Shown: positions 12,070 to 25,074, counted from the stretch's first letter. The stretch is 64,000 bases of DNA from Sialis fuliginosa (GCA_961205875.1 OY540816.1:22392701-22456700), one strand, 5' to 3'. The notes: generated by a model not told the origin, from the letters alone. Made by a program: numbers and translations.

Positions 12070-12240
12070 CGACCTTCCTCCCCCCCTCCCCCCTCCACCC
12101 CCCCGTGCGACACTCTACAATGTGTCAGGTACATTGATTGGTAGCGTGTTGCCCCCGTGTCCCCTACTCGTTGTATTACTTCCCACCCCCCTTTCCCCTA
12201 TTTGCAGCACGGTGCAACGCTTTCTCTTCGCCGAGCGAAA
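12070..12240. other. C-rich, pyrimidine-skewed islet
   Basis: There are several C runs (CCCCCCCTCCCCCC, CCACCCCCCCG, GCCCCCGTGTCCCC, CCACCCCCCTTTCCCC) within 130 bp of otherwise AT-rich DNA. The complementary strand has several G-runs and could form G-quadruplexes. Frames through it are low-complexity proline-rich and are not credible genes. Confidence 0.7.
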
Positions 12241-13203
12241 AATTTTATAAATCGTTTTGAGTTTCGTATTAACGTGTGCATGTATGATTCCAGTGGCTGG
12301 CAAAATGTTCTAATTTTTTTACTTCAAAAAATAAGGAGGTTTTTTATTCGATAATATATGTTCGGGAATAATTCCGACAAATATGCACCAATTTAGATGA
12401 TTTTTGTTTATTAGAAAGAGTACACTCTTGAATTGTTTCCATATAGATTTTATCAGAATATGATCATAGACTTCGAAGATACTCAAAAGGGAAAATGAAA
12501 AACTTTTTTAATTTTAAGAAAAAAATAAACCGACTGCAAAAAAAACCCTAAAAATACTGAAAAATAGGTATATAACAGGTTTTGAAGACGGTATCACAAT
12601 AAAAAACTTTTTAAGAAAAAATAAATAAAACTGATTCCAAAAACTATTAAATTTAATTATTATATTTAAATCGGTTTTATTTTTTTCTTAGGAAATTTAG
12701 ATGTTTTAATTAAAATTAAAAAAAAACACCCCACCACCAAAATTAAATAAAACAAAAAAATGGTTACCATTTTCTCTCCCCTCAAAAAATAGTGTTATTT
12801 TTTTCAATTTCGATACGGAACACTTATAAAAGTCACAACATCAAAACTCACAAAACAATATCCTTCAAAAAATAAATAATAACGTCAAGGATTATACCCA
12901 GAAGCCTAAATACAAAGGCAATACTTTTAATATCTCTTTATAAGCCTACAATTATAATTACAATAATAAATATGAAAGTTGGCATACTGTAATATAATAA
13001 TTTTCATTTAAAATAGCCAGAGGCTTATTTTTGGCATTACTGAAATAATCATTTCACATAACACATACGCTGCCATAGATAAAGCAATGTTAATGTCACT
13101 TTAACGTTACATTTGATGTACTTTAATATATCTATACAAGTTTATAAGTTAATATTTATTATGATGTTATTAAGATCAAGACAGTTTTATTATTAAATCA
13201 ATT
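12241..13203. repeat. AT-rich stretch with family A-like fragments
   Basis: GATTTTATCAGAATATGATC, GACTTCGAAGATACTC and two opposed copies of AAAAACTTTTTAAG / TCGGTTTTATTTTTTTC occur at 12430-12700. The same motifs appear at 33085-33200 next to a family A copy. The rest is featureless. Confidence 0.5.
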
Positions 13204-13860
13204 TAATTGTAATGGATAAAGTAAAACCAGTAATGGGCACCCAGTGATGGACACTTATTAATGATTACAAACTACGACAGTTATAAAATAAAGAATCATA
13301 AAATGCAGATGCTATGATAATAATACAATAATTAATATATAGATTACACTAATAACTATTTTAAATGTCCACTATTTTGACACCTATTGGCCGATTGTCA
13401 TCAAATTAAGTGATTTTACAGTTAAGTGTTTATAGATTATGATTCAGTAATGGCAGTATTTAAATATCAACAAATATTTCTAATTTAAAAATAGCCATTA
13501 CTGGGGTCATATCCAAGATTGGTGTCAGTACCTTATACAAGTTTATAAGTTAATATTTAGTGTGATGTTATTTTTGAAGTTTGATTATTAAATCAATTTA
13601 ATTGTAATGAACAAAATAAACCCATTGATGGACACTTGTCAATGATTAAAAACTACGACACATTATAAAATGCAGATGCTATGATAATAATACTATTTTG
13701 ACACCCATTGACCGATTGTCATTAAATTAAGCCATTTTACAGTTAAGTGTATATAGATTATGATTCAATAATGGCAGTAAATATTTCTAATTTAGTACAT
13801 TTAATTAAACAGGTTTCCAGCACTGGGGTATTGTCCAAAACTGGTGCCAGTACCTTAGTT
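13204..13860 (+). repeat. Two family B copies in tandem
   Basis: Copy 1 is about 13204-13545 and copy 2 about 13560-13857. Each runs from ATTGTAATGGATAAA- or ATTGTAATGAACAAA-like sequence through GATGGACACTTRTCAATGAT and GACACCYATTGRCCGATTGTC to CTGGTGYCAGTACCTTA. They are diverged from one another and shorter than the 21.9-kb copy. Confidence 0.75.
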
Positions 13861-14476
13861 GGTGGCATAAATTTCATTGATTTGTGAATAATAAATAGTT
13901 ATATGGACGCACGCCACTGGAGGTGAGTTCTGATCAGATTGATTACTTCTTGCATCAATTAATGGAAAAGCCGATAGGTGTCAAATGTTATTAAGTTTTA
14001 TTGATCACCTATGTCAATTAAATATTAATAACAAAAAGTGTTTTCCATTTTTATAATATTAAAATATACGTACATTAAGGTGGCACTTAAATGCCTATTA
14101 ATATTCAAAACATTTACTAGATAATAACATATTCGATGGAATTAATTTTGCCAATCGATTGGTACATTTTCGCCTACCTGCTGTGCCACGAATTCTAGAC
14201 CACCCTGGTTAAATAAGATCATAAATTATATTTGAAAATTATTATGATTGATTTGATTTTAATTACAGTTAAAATAAATATTTGAAAAAGATAGGTTGGT
14301 TAATGAATTTTTTAAATTGATATTTTTAAATTAATTCTATGCTTGAAAATTAAATCGATATGAGGGAAAAAAACCTGAATTTTATTTTCATATCTTTATT
14401 TAGCAACATATATTAATGAAATATTTTAGATTTTTTTCATTTTCTTAAGGGGAGCCTCTTATAATTATTTCATTTT
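13861..14476. other. Intergenic stretch
   Basis: No gene is recognised. Confidence 0.4.
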
Positions 14477-15394
14477 GGCGAGGGGGCAAATTTTTAATAA
14501 GCGAAGCATATTTTGTCAATCCTCCCCCTCCTATTAACAAAAAAACTAGTTATGAAACACCTTAAGTTCAAGCTCTTACTTGTTTAAATAAATTCCTATG
14601 TGTTTATATAGTAACTAAATGATTCTACGTCTTATTTTTTTGTATTTTAGTCGATATTTGTATGACGAGTTGAAGTTCACTGCAGGAAATTTCACTAAAA
14701 AATTTTGAATTTTTGATTTCGTTAAAAGTATGTTCATTGTATAGAAAATGACGTGAAAAGTTGTTTGTTTCAAACCGCAGGTCTGTATCTCAAACCGTTC
14801 TCGAGATATAGCCTCTCAAAGTTTTAGTTTTTTCAAATTTTTGGAGAAAAAAGGCCATAACTTTTGAACGCATGGTCGGAATTGATTTTAGTTGACGGAT
14901 TTGAAATCAGCGTGTCAAAATCTATATAATGACATGTATAATACTTTAAAATTCGACAAAAAAATTTTGGCCAAAAATCGACATTTTTTTAAGGTATACC
15001 CCTTTGAATTTTTTCGATTTTTCGCGACATTTTTTTTTCCAAGTTTTAAGGTTTTATACATGTCATTATATAGACTTTGACACGCTGATTTCAAATCCGT
15101 CAACTAAAATCGATTCCGATCACTCGTTCAAAAGTTAGGGCCATTTTTCTTCAAAATTTTGAAAAAATTGAAACTTTGAGAGGCTATATCTCGAGAACGG
15201 TTTGAGATACAGACCTGCGGTTTGAAACAAACAACTTTTTACGTCATTTTCTATACAATAAACATACTTTTAACGAAATAAAAAATTCAAAATTTTTTAG
15301 TGAAATTTCCTGCAGTGAACTACAACTCGTCATAGAAATATCGACTAAAATACAAGAAAATAAGACGTAGAGGTATTATAGTTTTATAATTGAG
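14477..15394 (+). mobile_element. Foldback element FB1, copy 1
   Basis: The core at 14625-15370 is one large inverted repeat: arms of about 350 bp start CTACGTCTTA and end TAAGACGTAG, with a short central loop near 14997. The element matches 30907-31820 in reverse orientation, including the non-palindromic outer segments, so the borders are set by comparing the copies. Mirror-image open frames of 62 codons on the two strands are a consequence of the palindrome and not genes. Confidence 0.9.
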
Positions 15395-16314
15395 ACAGAC
15401 AGATAGACATAGTATTGATTTCACATTAAATTAACTACATTTTTAAGACTTCGGTAAAGATTTCCGTTATAACATATTCAACTTACTTAAATAACTAGAA
15501 TAAATCTATGTATATGAGAAAATATAATCTAATTTTTTTGAAATTTAATTGTTAGCAACAATCATATAAAAAAATTAATTAAGAAATCCAAAAATAAAAC
15601 AAAATTTTATAAAATCTAGGTCACTTGACAAATAACTTCATTAATTACTCTACTCAATTCTTAATGACTCTATCTAATTCAAAAATAAAAACCGATAATA
15701 TTACAACAAGAGTAAAAATAAATTGCATTAAGACAAAAAATTTCATAAAAATGAAAGTTGTCATTTCATATAATAAATAATATATATTACATTACTTAAA
15801 AACTATTTAGTAACATGTAATTTTTTTCCTAGTCAAAAAAATGATATGAGAATAATATATAACATATATAAAATTAATAATACCATAAAAAAAACTTTAC
15901 AATCATGGTATTTTGATTGTAATTTTTATTGCAATCTATTCATCATTGTAAGTTATGGTATATCGTTTAAATTTAGACGACTTTAATTTATTGTATGTAC
16001 AATAAAAGATATATTATTCAACACTAGCCTAATATCGTTGGGTTTATCAGCAAACATATAAAGACAAATAAAAAATGCATGTATAGATTTCTTTATTTGA
16101 TAATTAATTTAGTTGTTCAGAAGCTAAATCAATTTTAGTCAAAAAAAAATATGTTTTAGATATAAATAGCAGTTAAAATGTTACTTAATTCATTGCTAAA
16201 TAAGTGAAATATAACAGATCTTTGAGAACTTGTACACAGATGCATTTAAAAAAAATTTAAAACATTTTACGTTTTTTTTTTTGCACAGTAAAAAATTCTT
16301 GATACAGAAACGAC
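15395..16314. other. AT-rich intergenic stretch
   Basis: No gene or clear repeat is recognised. Confidence 0.4.
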
Positions 16315-16460
16315 TTCAAAATGGCATATCTTCGAAGTTCATTGTCAATTTCTGATAAAATTTATACAGGACAACCTCGAGAATGTACTCTTTCAACTAA
16401 ACATAGATAAAAATAATATACAGCCGAATTGAGAACGTCCTCCTTTTTGGAAGTCGGTTA
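16315..16460 (+). repeat. Family A copy
   Basis: It carries CATATCTTCGAAGTTCATTG, CAACCTCGAGAATGTACTC and GCCGAATTGAGAACGTCCTC, then AAGTCGGTTAAAA, in the same order as in the 665-860 copy. Confidence 0.75.
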
Positions 16461-16987
16461 AAAATGTAAAAATCCCTGATTAATTTATTTAATGTTTTCG
16501 AAAAACGAATTATCTGAGAATTTCTATATTTTTCCATAGAATAAAATGCCATTATAAAAAAAAAATAAGTTGGCCTTGATAAAGTCCACCAAAACAAAAA
16601 CTAATAACGCCATTTTGTCCCCCCTTAAATTCAAACGACTTATTTAAAACATTTTTTTTCTTAAAAGCTTAGTTTCGGAAATATCCAAATGGGAATCTTG
16701 AAAATTGTACTGTTTCTGCTTGAAGAAAAACAAATGAAAAGCTAGCGTGTCAAAATCAAATAACATTAGCAAAGTCAGCAGAAAGAGTAATAGGGGTTTA
16801 TCATTCAGATTCAGATACATTCCACTGCAAAACATTTAGACTCATTATGCAAACGCTGCAAACGGTATAGCACAGACCTCTACAGTCAGATATGTTCTTT
16901 GTTGTAGCTTACATTTGCATTTTTTTTTTATATATTATTTTTTGTTTTCTAGCTCCTCTTGAACTTTTTAGACAGCTTTTATACTTT
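16461..16987. other. Intergenic stretch
   Basis: No gene is recognised. Confidence 0.4.
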
Positions 16988-17013
16988 AATTGTTATTTAC
17001 ATTTTCATTTAGA

Positions 17014-17090
17014 TCAGCGGTCACCAAACTACGGCCCGCGGGTCGGATCCGGCCCTCCAAAGTTTTTTATCCGGCCCCATGGGACATTTT
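17014..17090 (+). mobile_element. hAT-type MITE end (truncated)
   Basis: CAGCGGTCACCAAACTACGG followed by CCCGCGGGTCGGATCCGGCC is a classic hAT-like terminus of the CAGNGGT type. The sequence then runs into the foldback element at 17132 and no matching 3' end was found, so it is a fragment. Confidence 0.65.
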
Positions 17091-17131
17091 TTCAAATATT
17101 TTGTAATTATTTTCATATATTATGTTTGTTT

Positions 17132-17396
17132 TGTAAAAAAACTATTTTATCAAATAACTTTAAAAATCTGGTCCTTAATGGGTTAAAATCACATCTGAAT
17201 TCAACTATACTCTATTTCATTTAAAAATGCAGTGGTTGCCGGGGTTTTGACGGTACGAACCGTGCATTTTACCGTCAAAAACCACGGCAACCACTGCATT
17301 ATTAAATGACATAGAGTATAGTTGAATTCAGATATTGTTTTAACCCATTAAGGACCAGATTTTTAAAATTATTTGATAAAATAGTTTTTTTTTCAA
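17132..17396. mobile_element. Foldback MITE, arms about 115-125 bp
   Basis: The left arm (17132 to about 17250) includes AATCTGGTCCTTAATGGGTT and AGTGGTTGCCG. The right arm (about 17270-17396) is its reverse complement, including CGGCAACCACTGCAT and AACCCATTAAGGACCAGAT. The loop is under 25 bp. A 110-codon open frame crossing the left arm is composed of repeat sequence. Confidence 0.88.
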
Positions 17397-17872
17397 GTGT
17401 ATAAATTACAGTAAGTTTTTTGTATAAGTATTAAATAGGAATTGAAAATTGAAAAAAACATAGCGGACACAAATGGGATAAAGAGAAATTCTGCGTTACA
17501 CGTAACACCACAAAGAACAAACCCAACATCATATGCTAATCAAATAATTATACACAAATCATAGATTATCGTTCGGTACGTTCATAGAGAACATAATATA
17601 TACACATAGATAATGCACATACATGAAGATATATCAATTGATATACAATTACTATGAAGATGATGGCCAATTAGCCAACACTGCCGCTTGCCCAGATACG
17701 TGAACATATGTCTGCGCGTGTGTGAGTGTGCCGGGGAACTTTTGACCCCACCTAATACCTACATCTATTGTACTTGTATATGCAATATTTTCAAAATAGC
17801 GGTGATTCAGTTGCATCTCATATTTAAAAAAAAAAAGAAATTATAATAAAAGCGACGAAGTGGGGGTCAGAT
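17397..17872. other. Intergenic stretch
   Basis: No gene is recognised. Confidence 0.4.
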
Positions 17873-18190
17873 ATACCGGTATTATAAAGGAGCTAGCAAA
17901 TTTGTTAGCTAGCAAGCACTTTCAAATGATATATCAAACATATATGACAGTTCTTTTGGAGTTTGTTGATGACTTTGACAAGTTTCGCGCACGCGTTGTA
18001 GGTAAACACCAACGGTATTAAAACAGTGGTGATGTTATGAAAATTATTTTGTACGGTGAAAGATGCCAACTGTGTTACAATTAATTGAAGTGTCACTGCT
18101 CTAAATTCCATAGCTAATCCATAGATACTAGTACATTTGAAAGTAATTGCTAGCTAGCAAATTTTGCTAACTCCTTTATAATTCCGGACA
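17873..18190 (-). mobile_element. Harbinger-like MITE, copy 1
   Basis: It is homologous to 28589-28915 in the opposite orientation. The ends are CCGGTATTATAAAGGAGCTA and TAACTCCTTTATAATTCCGG, with GCTAGCTAGCAA just inside. The right flank TTA is kept; the left terminus and flank are degraded. A 68-codon open frame shared with the other copy is a piece of the element. Confidence 0.8.
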
Positions 18191-18704
18191 TTAGAGTTTG
18201 GAGACCCCATTTGATACAGATAATAACGAATAGAGTAACAGAGCTACAAAATGTATTAGGAAAGGCATACTATACGATTTTTCACGTTTTGCGTTTTAAC
18301 TGCAACTCTATCGCGAAATCCATCAAAACTGTAAGTAATTTTTGTTCTCTATAAAATTACAAAGAAAATAAATTAATAAAAATAAACTCACTATGTTTAT
18401 TTGTTAAGGAGATATGGTCAATCAATCATTTTAGTTTTGATCTGTTAAATTACGATCTATAGAATGCTCACATATACTGTGGTATATTTAATGTTAATGT
18501 AAGATATGGATTAGGTAATTATAAATAATTAAAATAAGAATATATTACGATGCACGGAGATCCAATTTCATGACGACATATCTCCGGTTCTATTAGTGGT
18601 AGAGAGTTCAAACTGAGGTTATTTTATTCGTAATGTAGTCTAGTATAAATTAAGCTTTATGAATTTTTTTCATCAGAATAGTTGAAAAAATATGTGAGAT
18701 GATA
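18191..18704. other. Intergenic stretch
   Basis: No gene is recognised. Confidence 0.4.
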
Positions 18705-19155
18705 TACCGAGATATTAACTATTCAACTTATTTGTTAATTTATCAATTTTAATTTGTTAATAATAGAGGATGGGGGTATCGACGGTCTTAGGGCATTTGA
18801 TAGTCTTAAAGTTAATGATGTAAGCTATATTTAAAAAAAAAGTTAGAGTCTGTAGGATCGCGCCAAGCTGAGATATCAACTATTCAACTTATTTGTTAAT
18901 TTATCAATTTTAATTTGTTAATAATAAGGGAAGGTGGTCTTTGACGGTCTTAGAGCATTTGATAGTCTTAAAGTAAATGGTGTAAGCTATTTAAAAAAAA
19001 AATTGGAGTCTGTAGGATCGCGCCAAGCTGAGATATCAACTATTCAACTTATTTGTTAATTTATCAATTTTAATTGACATTTTCGGTGATTTTTGAACAT
19101 TTTTTTAGGGAGAGAGAGGGCGGAAAAATAAATCTCGACTAAGGCCGGTTCTGCT
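18705..19155 (+). repeat. Diverged relative of the 184-bp satellite, period about 160 bp, with a hAT-like end
   Basis: AGATATYAACTATTCAACTT recurs at 18710, 18871 and 19031, each preceded in full units by GGATCGCGCCAAGCTG and a GTGTAAGCTAT-like stretch as in the 6.7-10-kb array. After the third partial unit the sequence runs through TTTTCGGTGATTTTTGAACA to CTAAGGCCGGTTCTG, which as a reverse complement (CAGAACCGGCCTTAG) looks like a hAT terminus. The same end is at 38759. Confidence 0.85.
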
Positions 19156-19809
19156 CAAACATACATAGAATGTAATATATACAGCCGAATTGAGAACTTC
19201 CTCCTTTTTTAAGTCGTACATAAAGAAGTAATTTAAATCTGAACTACTTGTCAAAATTTCGTGCGCAAATAGTTAATGTAATGTCAATAAAAAAACAATA
19301 TTTAGAATAGGTACTGATATCCTGTTATAAAAAATACATAATTGTTTAATATTTATATAAGAAATCAATAAACAATGACTGAACAATAAAAAGTTATATA
19401 CGAATAAAAATATTTTAATTGATTTTTCGACACAATAAATAAGTGCAAATTATTTTTGTTGATTTAATTCATAAAACGAAGGCCATTGCTAGGAGCGGAA
19501 AAAATGATTAATGTAAAACTTTGCAAATTCATCCTGGTTTGAATTTTCAATTAAAGTTTCGAATTGATCGTTCTCTTAGATATTGATTTTTATAAATATT
19601 CTTTCACACCTTCTTCCACAATGGGCGGGGTACGATACAAAGGTTAAATGCCATTTTGTGTACAGGCTGGCCAACCAAACTTAATTGAAAAATATTATCT
19701 AAAGTGGCGCTAAATTGTTTTTAGCTATTCCACGATTTTAACAGCGATTCTTAAAGGTAATACGTATAGACGCATTTTACACCATTAATTTGGTTTTTTG
19801 AAATAAAGC

Positions 19810-19810
<1 letters not shown>
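19156..19810. repeat. Family A 3' end, then AT-rich sequence
   Basis: ACAGCCGAATTGAGAACTTC with CCTCCTTTTTTAAGTCG lies at about 19180-19215. The rest is featureless. Confidence 0.55.

Positions 19811-19846
<36 letters not shown>
19811..19846. repeat. (TTA)n microsatellite, about 12 units
   Basis: An uninterrupted TTA trinucleotide run. Confidence 0.95.
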
Positions 19847-19848
<2 letters not shown>

Positions 19849-20837
19849 AAACCAAAACATTCGCATTTATGTGTTACAAATGCTCTGACTTATAAAAAAA
19901 ATATTTAAAAAAATGGCACCTCCCCCTCCCTTTCTTAAGAAGTGAAAAAAAAATCTATAGTAATACCAAACCGACGACAGACCGACAGACAGACAGACAC
20001 AATGTTCATTTCTTAAATGTTTCTTTTTCCGATTTCGAAAAATGTTTATATCTACTTCAAAATAACGACAAAAATAAATAAATCAAAAATATGACCCAAT
20101 TTACTCCCCCAACAACCCGCCCATGTAAATATTCAGAAAACAATCATCCATATACTATGATTACTACATTGTTTTCTTACTGTACAATTTTAACTGACAT
20201 TTCAATATCTTGAATTAATTAAAACGGTGCAAAAAATGCACCTCAAGGACACGCTATAGTGCAAGGATACTAGACATACAGTTATACCAACCTAACCTCA
20301 ACAAAAACCACACAAGCGTGGTTGGTATAAATTATCACTTGCAATATTTCAATATCAAATCGTTATATGTATTTTTAATGCGATAGGTATAATTTTCAAA
20401 TTTATAATATTTTACGTTGTTTTTTTATTCGTATTTTAGACAATTATTAATATACTTGTTTGTTCGAGAATATTATATGTAATTATGTATTTATTTTTAG
20501 CAAAGAATGATTAGGTAGATATGTTTTTTGTATATGTATATGCATTTTTAATAGGAAGATAATTTATGTTTTATAAAATTAAATAAAGGTTACTAACATG
20601 TGCTGTTTTGATGTGAATTTTTAGAATTTTATTTGTATTTCTTTTGCCATAAAATTAAATACAGAAAGAGCATGGCAGGGTAAGAGTGGGCGATCTGCCC
20701 CCGGGGAAAGTGGGGTCGATATTTTTTTTATAAAAAGTATGACTAAAAGGTACTCTTCTACAAACTTTTGGGCCCCTGCGCCAACTAATTTTCCGGGAAA
20801 TATGAAAAATGTAATTTCGAAAAAACTTTTTTGCTGT
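19847..20837. other. Intergenic stretch
   Basis: No gene is recognised. A short G-rich patch, CTGCCCCCGGGGAAAGTGGGG, lies near 20695-20715. Confidence 0.4.
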
Positions 20838-21058
20838 AATGACTTTATAAATGTCGATCTCTGCGATATATGTTGTAGCTATACCTTAGTAGTATCATAT
20901 CAATTTTTTTGAAAAATCTCCCATCAAAAATACGTAGAAATTTTCGACTCCAAAATTATCAAAAAAAAATTTTTTTAATGGCCAGGTACACCTACAAAAT
21001 TTTTTTCATAAATACCCCAACAACATATATCGCAGAAATCGGCATTTATAAAGTCATT
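20838..21058. mobile_element. Small foldback element
   Basis: AATGACTTTATAAATGTCGA followed by CTGCGATATATGTTGT (20838-20876) is inverted as ACAACATATATCGCAG followed by CGGCATTTATAAAGTCATT (ending 21058). The arms are about 40 bp and the loop about 145 bp. No target duplication was identified. Confidence 0.75.
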
Positions 21059-21922
21059 AGTATATTCAACATAACTGTACGATGGAAAATACGCCTTGTA
21101 TTAGAGTATAACCAATACCATTTTGATTAAATTGAAAGAAAAAAAATTCAAGAAACAAAATCACATATCAAAATGGACATTATTTCATTTAATAATGCTC
21201 AAAAAAAATATCAAATGTGACTTATTTTAGAAATGTAAAAAAATGAAAAAATTCATAACGGAAAACAAAAAAATATCGTTTTTTCGTCCTATGTAAAATT
21301 TGTAAAACACGAATAGATAGCTTATAAAATCCTATTTATAATTAAACAAATTTTAACCCTCCATACTTCTACCCTTAAATACTGTAGCATAAAAATTAGT
21401 TACTATAAATTTTATTCTAAAAATGTAATTGTAATTTTTTGAATACCTTAATCCAAAAATGGATCTAAAAAATGAAGGTGATAGGAATAAATACCAAGTC
21501 GAAATTTAAAAATAATAATAGTATTATGAAGAATGATTCGACAGTTATTTTTAAGGTCATTATAAAGAAGATAATGATGTTATCTGAAGAATGAAGCAAT
21601 AAATAACTGTTTAAGTGAACACTTTACTTAATGTTAAGCGTTCTGCATAATTCGTAGTCATTTTCATTGGTATTTCAGTCTGAAGAATTAATTAAATTAT
21701 CACAGAGATACAGACAGAGTTGTTAAACCAATTTACAGGTTTAAATTTATTCACTTTTTGAAAAATATTATTAATTTTTTTCTTATCACAAAAAAAAACG
21801 TTCATATAAAAATATTTCCCCAAAAACATCAAAAAATTTTGAAAAATAAAAATGCGGAGATTTCTAGGTTCAAAATACTTTTTGAAGAATCGTTCTGCGA
21901 CTGTTTTTACCGAAGATTTGAT
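21059..21922. other. AT-rich intergenic stretch
   Basis: No gene is recognised. Confidence 0.4.
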
Positions 21923-22432
21923 AAGGTACTGGCACCAGTCTTGGCAAGGACCCCAGTAATGGCAAATTTTTAATTAAATGTACTGAATTAGAAATATGTG
22001 TTGATATTTGATTACTACTATTACTGAATATGAATCTATATACATTTAACTGTCTTACAACGTGATTTGATGACAATCGGCCAATAGGTGTCAAAATGGT
22101 AGACATTTAAACTAATTATTAGTATAATTTATTTATTAATTATTATATTATCATAGCAACTGTTTTACATTGTTTTAAATTTGACGATTCTTTCTTTTAT
22201 ATCTTTTGTGTCGTAGTACTTATCATTTTGTAATCATTAGCAAGTGTCCGTCACTACGTGCTCAATACTGGTTTTACCTATTCCATTACTGGAGAAAAAA
22301 CATGAAAGACTATAATTTAAAAAGCAAACTATATTTACGGACTTTGGTAATTAAATTGATTAAATAAAGAGTTACTTGTTTTATTAGTAACAGTAAGAAA
22401 ATTACAAAAAAACAAGCCCATTAATCCAAAAA
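21923..22432 (-). repeat. Family B, longest copy
   Basis: It runs from AAGGTACTGGCACCAGTCTT through AATCGGCCAATAGGTGTCAA, GCAAGTGTCCGTCACTACG and ATTACTGGAGAAAAAACATG to TTACTTGTTTTATTAGTAAC and AACAAGCCC. The borders are inferred from where other copies lose similarity. No inverted ends or flanking duplication were found. Confidence 0.8.
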
Positions 22433-22974
22433 ACCGAAAACTAGTGTCTTTACCTTAATTTACGGTAAACATTACCTATTTTTTATAGAAAAAGTGTTAA
22501 AAAAATTAAATTAAAAAAAAACAATTGATTCTATATCCGGCCCCAATCTGCCTACATTTTTTTACCACTTTTAAAAATAGCAGCAATATGACATTTCGAA
22601 GTTCACGAAGTCGAACCTTTTAAAGGTGAGACAGCTTCAAGGTCGAAAAGATTTCGCTGTCAATAATTATAATAATTGTATCACAAGCCGTTATTCTGCA
22701 CATCTCATCTTAGTCTGTTTACGTGGGTTGGTACCACTGCTCGTTTCCGGTTAGCCGGTGTGCCGATTATTAAATTGGTTTTTAATTCGGTACCTGAATT
22801 AATTGTACCAATTCATAATATTTAATTTCGTTCATTATTTTTATTAATTCTTGTAATTATTTACTGTGATGCCTGCACAGAATTTAAATGAGATTATCAA
22901 ACATTATAGCTACGATATTTATTTATATTTAATATTAATTTGATCTATTAATACTAATATACAGTGTATTCCAA
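22433..22974. other. Intergenic stretch
   Basis: No gene is recognised. The GC-richer patch 22590-22760 shows no conserved frame. Confidence 0.4.
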
Positions 22975-23150
22975 GTTGTTTCAAGTTGCAGCAATAGGAA
23001 ATTTAACATTTACCGTCAAGCCAGACCCAACCATCCAATCAAGTTTCATTAATATCGGTTCAGTGGTTAGTGACTTATGCGTGTGACAAGGATTTACTCG
23101 ACAGACACACAGACAGACAGACACGAAACTGTGTGTTTATCTTGACTTGA
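22975..23150 (+). repeat. Dispersed repeat family D
   Basis: ATCGGTTCAGTGGTTAGTGA, CGTGTGACAAGG and an ACAGACAGACAGACACG tail. Related stretches are at 60775-60860 (ATCGGTCCAGTGGTTCATGA) and 56430-56500. Confidence 0.65.
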
Positions 23151-23529
23151 AACGGAAAGATCATTTTAAAATTTCGGAGAACAATTTTTTTGTTTCATTT
23201 TAAAACGATCACAAAGCTTCTCGTATCTTCGATATTGCGAGGAAGCAAAAGCTTCTAATTAACGTAAAAAAATTCAGATTTGATTTGCTGTATGTATTAA
23301 AATTAATAAATCAGCATCTATCTAACTATTCAATTGTTTTAGTTCCTATGGTAAAAAAAAAATACATACAAATTCTCATCATTTCAATTAAAATTTTAAT
23401 TACCCTCCTCTTTCAATACCATACCTACAATTTTTAGAATAAAAAAATTCTCACACTCAATAAGTATCTTGTAAAATACAAACTGTTATCAAAAATTCAC
23501 GTCTTTGGTTAACAGTATTTTTTTTTTTC

Positions 23530-23660
23530 GTCTGTCCGCTCACGCACCTATCAATCAGAATGCCACGCACCTGTTGATGAAGTGGGCGGATCTCACTGAC
23601 CCCCACGTCTCACCCGTGACCCGGGCGCGCAGGTCAACGGGTCGAAACTGACCCGCTGGA
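23530..23660. other. GC- and CpG-rich islet
   Basis: About 130 bp including GGTGACCCGGGCGCGCAGG-like sequence lies in DNA otherwise dominated by A and T. No frame with recognisable protein similarity crosses it and no splice sites were assigned. It could be a promoter, an unrecognised non-coding exon, or a transposon remnant. Confidence 0.5.
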
Positions 23661-25074
23661 CATAACGCGAATTAAAAACATATATGTCTGCAAGAAAATC
23701 GCATGTAAACCGGAATTTTTTAAATTACAGTATACAGGAGAACTTATGTGAATCGATGTGGAAACGAAAACGATATATGTCCGATTTCATGAACGATAGA
23801 TACCTAACAGTCAGAGATAAATTGTACTGTAGATAAATCGAAAAAAATTAATTCATATTCGTGTTAAAATAAAATGTTGTAAATTTTATTTCAAATATTT
23901 TTCAATCCTTTTTTTAGCAAATTCATCTTCTTCTGTTGGCTTAGCCCTTTCAGACAGCTCATTTGTCATTTAAAATACATAAAATAATCATGTAAGGAAA
24001 CAAGTCTTTATTTTTTTACGTAGAACCGGATCCTAAAAAAAATTTTTTTTAAATCCTATTTAAAAAACACATTAAAAACACCCACAAATAAAAAAAATTA
24101 TTGAGTAACTTTTGTATGAAAAGTTTTTCAATAAGCTTTTTAATTTACGAAATAAAAATTCATAAAAATAAAAATATATCGGTATTATAAAAAAATTATT
24201 TTGCATATATATTTTCACAATTATTTGTCACAAGTATAAGAAAGTCTAGTGATAGATGCAATAATTACACAGCAACAAAAATTGTCTTACCTATTTTTTA
24301 ATCGAAAGTAAAAAGTATGTTTTTGAACTACGAAATTTTTATAATTAAAATTCGACAAGAAAAATATTGAAATTTTTTAATAAAATAACTCTTACATATA
24401 TTCTTATTTTATCGTGATAGACACAGTAGCAACTTATTTTTTCTACCTTAAAATTCAACAATAGGAAAAAAGAATGGTAACAATTCAAGAAAAAAAATAA
24501 GAACATGATATTTTTATTTTAGGTAAGTTTAAAAAGTCATAACAATGAATCACAGTAAATTATAAAATTGGACAAAACTAAACAAACAAATCTTAATACA
24601 GAAGCTCTTGAATTATTTCTGAATCTATTGTGAATAGAAAACCCCATTGAAAATAAAAAATGAAGTAACTATTGTATATTATGTATATGTATTCTTAATT
24701 TGAGATTATTCATATGAAGTTATATGAATGAAATGTAGGAAAGGATAAACAAAATCTTGACATGCTTGTCTTTGTAATTTCTAGCCTAGATTAAAGAAGA
24801 CAGTGGTATTTAAAATGTATATGAACTTTTATAATTTTAAACTTTTCTTTGAATTCTATAAAAATATCTTTATAAATTTATATCCTCATATATTACGTCT
24901 CTCTGGCTGTCTGTCCGTCTGTCCGTTAGTGCGCTTATCACTCGAGAAACTTATCCGATTTATGTGTTTTTTTTAATTCATATAGATATGTTCTTTGCCC
25001 AGGTTTTAGTATATATTTTGTTACGTTAGGAATAAGCAGTGACGATAATAGTAAATCAAGTCGGAAAAAAGTTT
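23661..25074. other. AT-rich intergenic stretch
   Basis: No gene is recognised. A TGTCTGTCCGTCTGTCCG tract at about 24910 resembles the tail of family C or D elements. Confidence 0.4.

Noticed and set aside
14892-15103. Two near-identical 62-codon frames on opposite strands (MTDLKSACQ...)
   Set aside because: They are mirror images produced by the palindromic core of the foldback element; a third copy is in the other FB1 element.
16892-17224. 110-codon frame, the longest in the first 42 kb
   Set aside because: It crosses a hAT end and one arm of the foldback MITE; its sequence is accounted for by these repeats.
17905-18111. 68-codon frame conserved at 28674-28883
   Set aside because: It is explained by two copies of the Harbinger-like MITE; the frame is short and matches no transposase I know.
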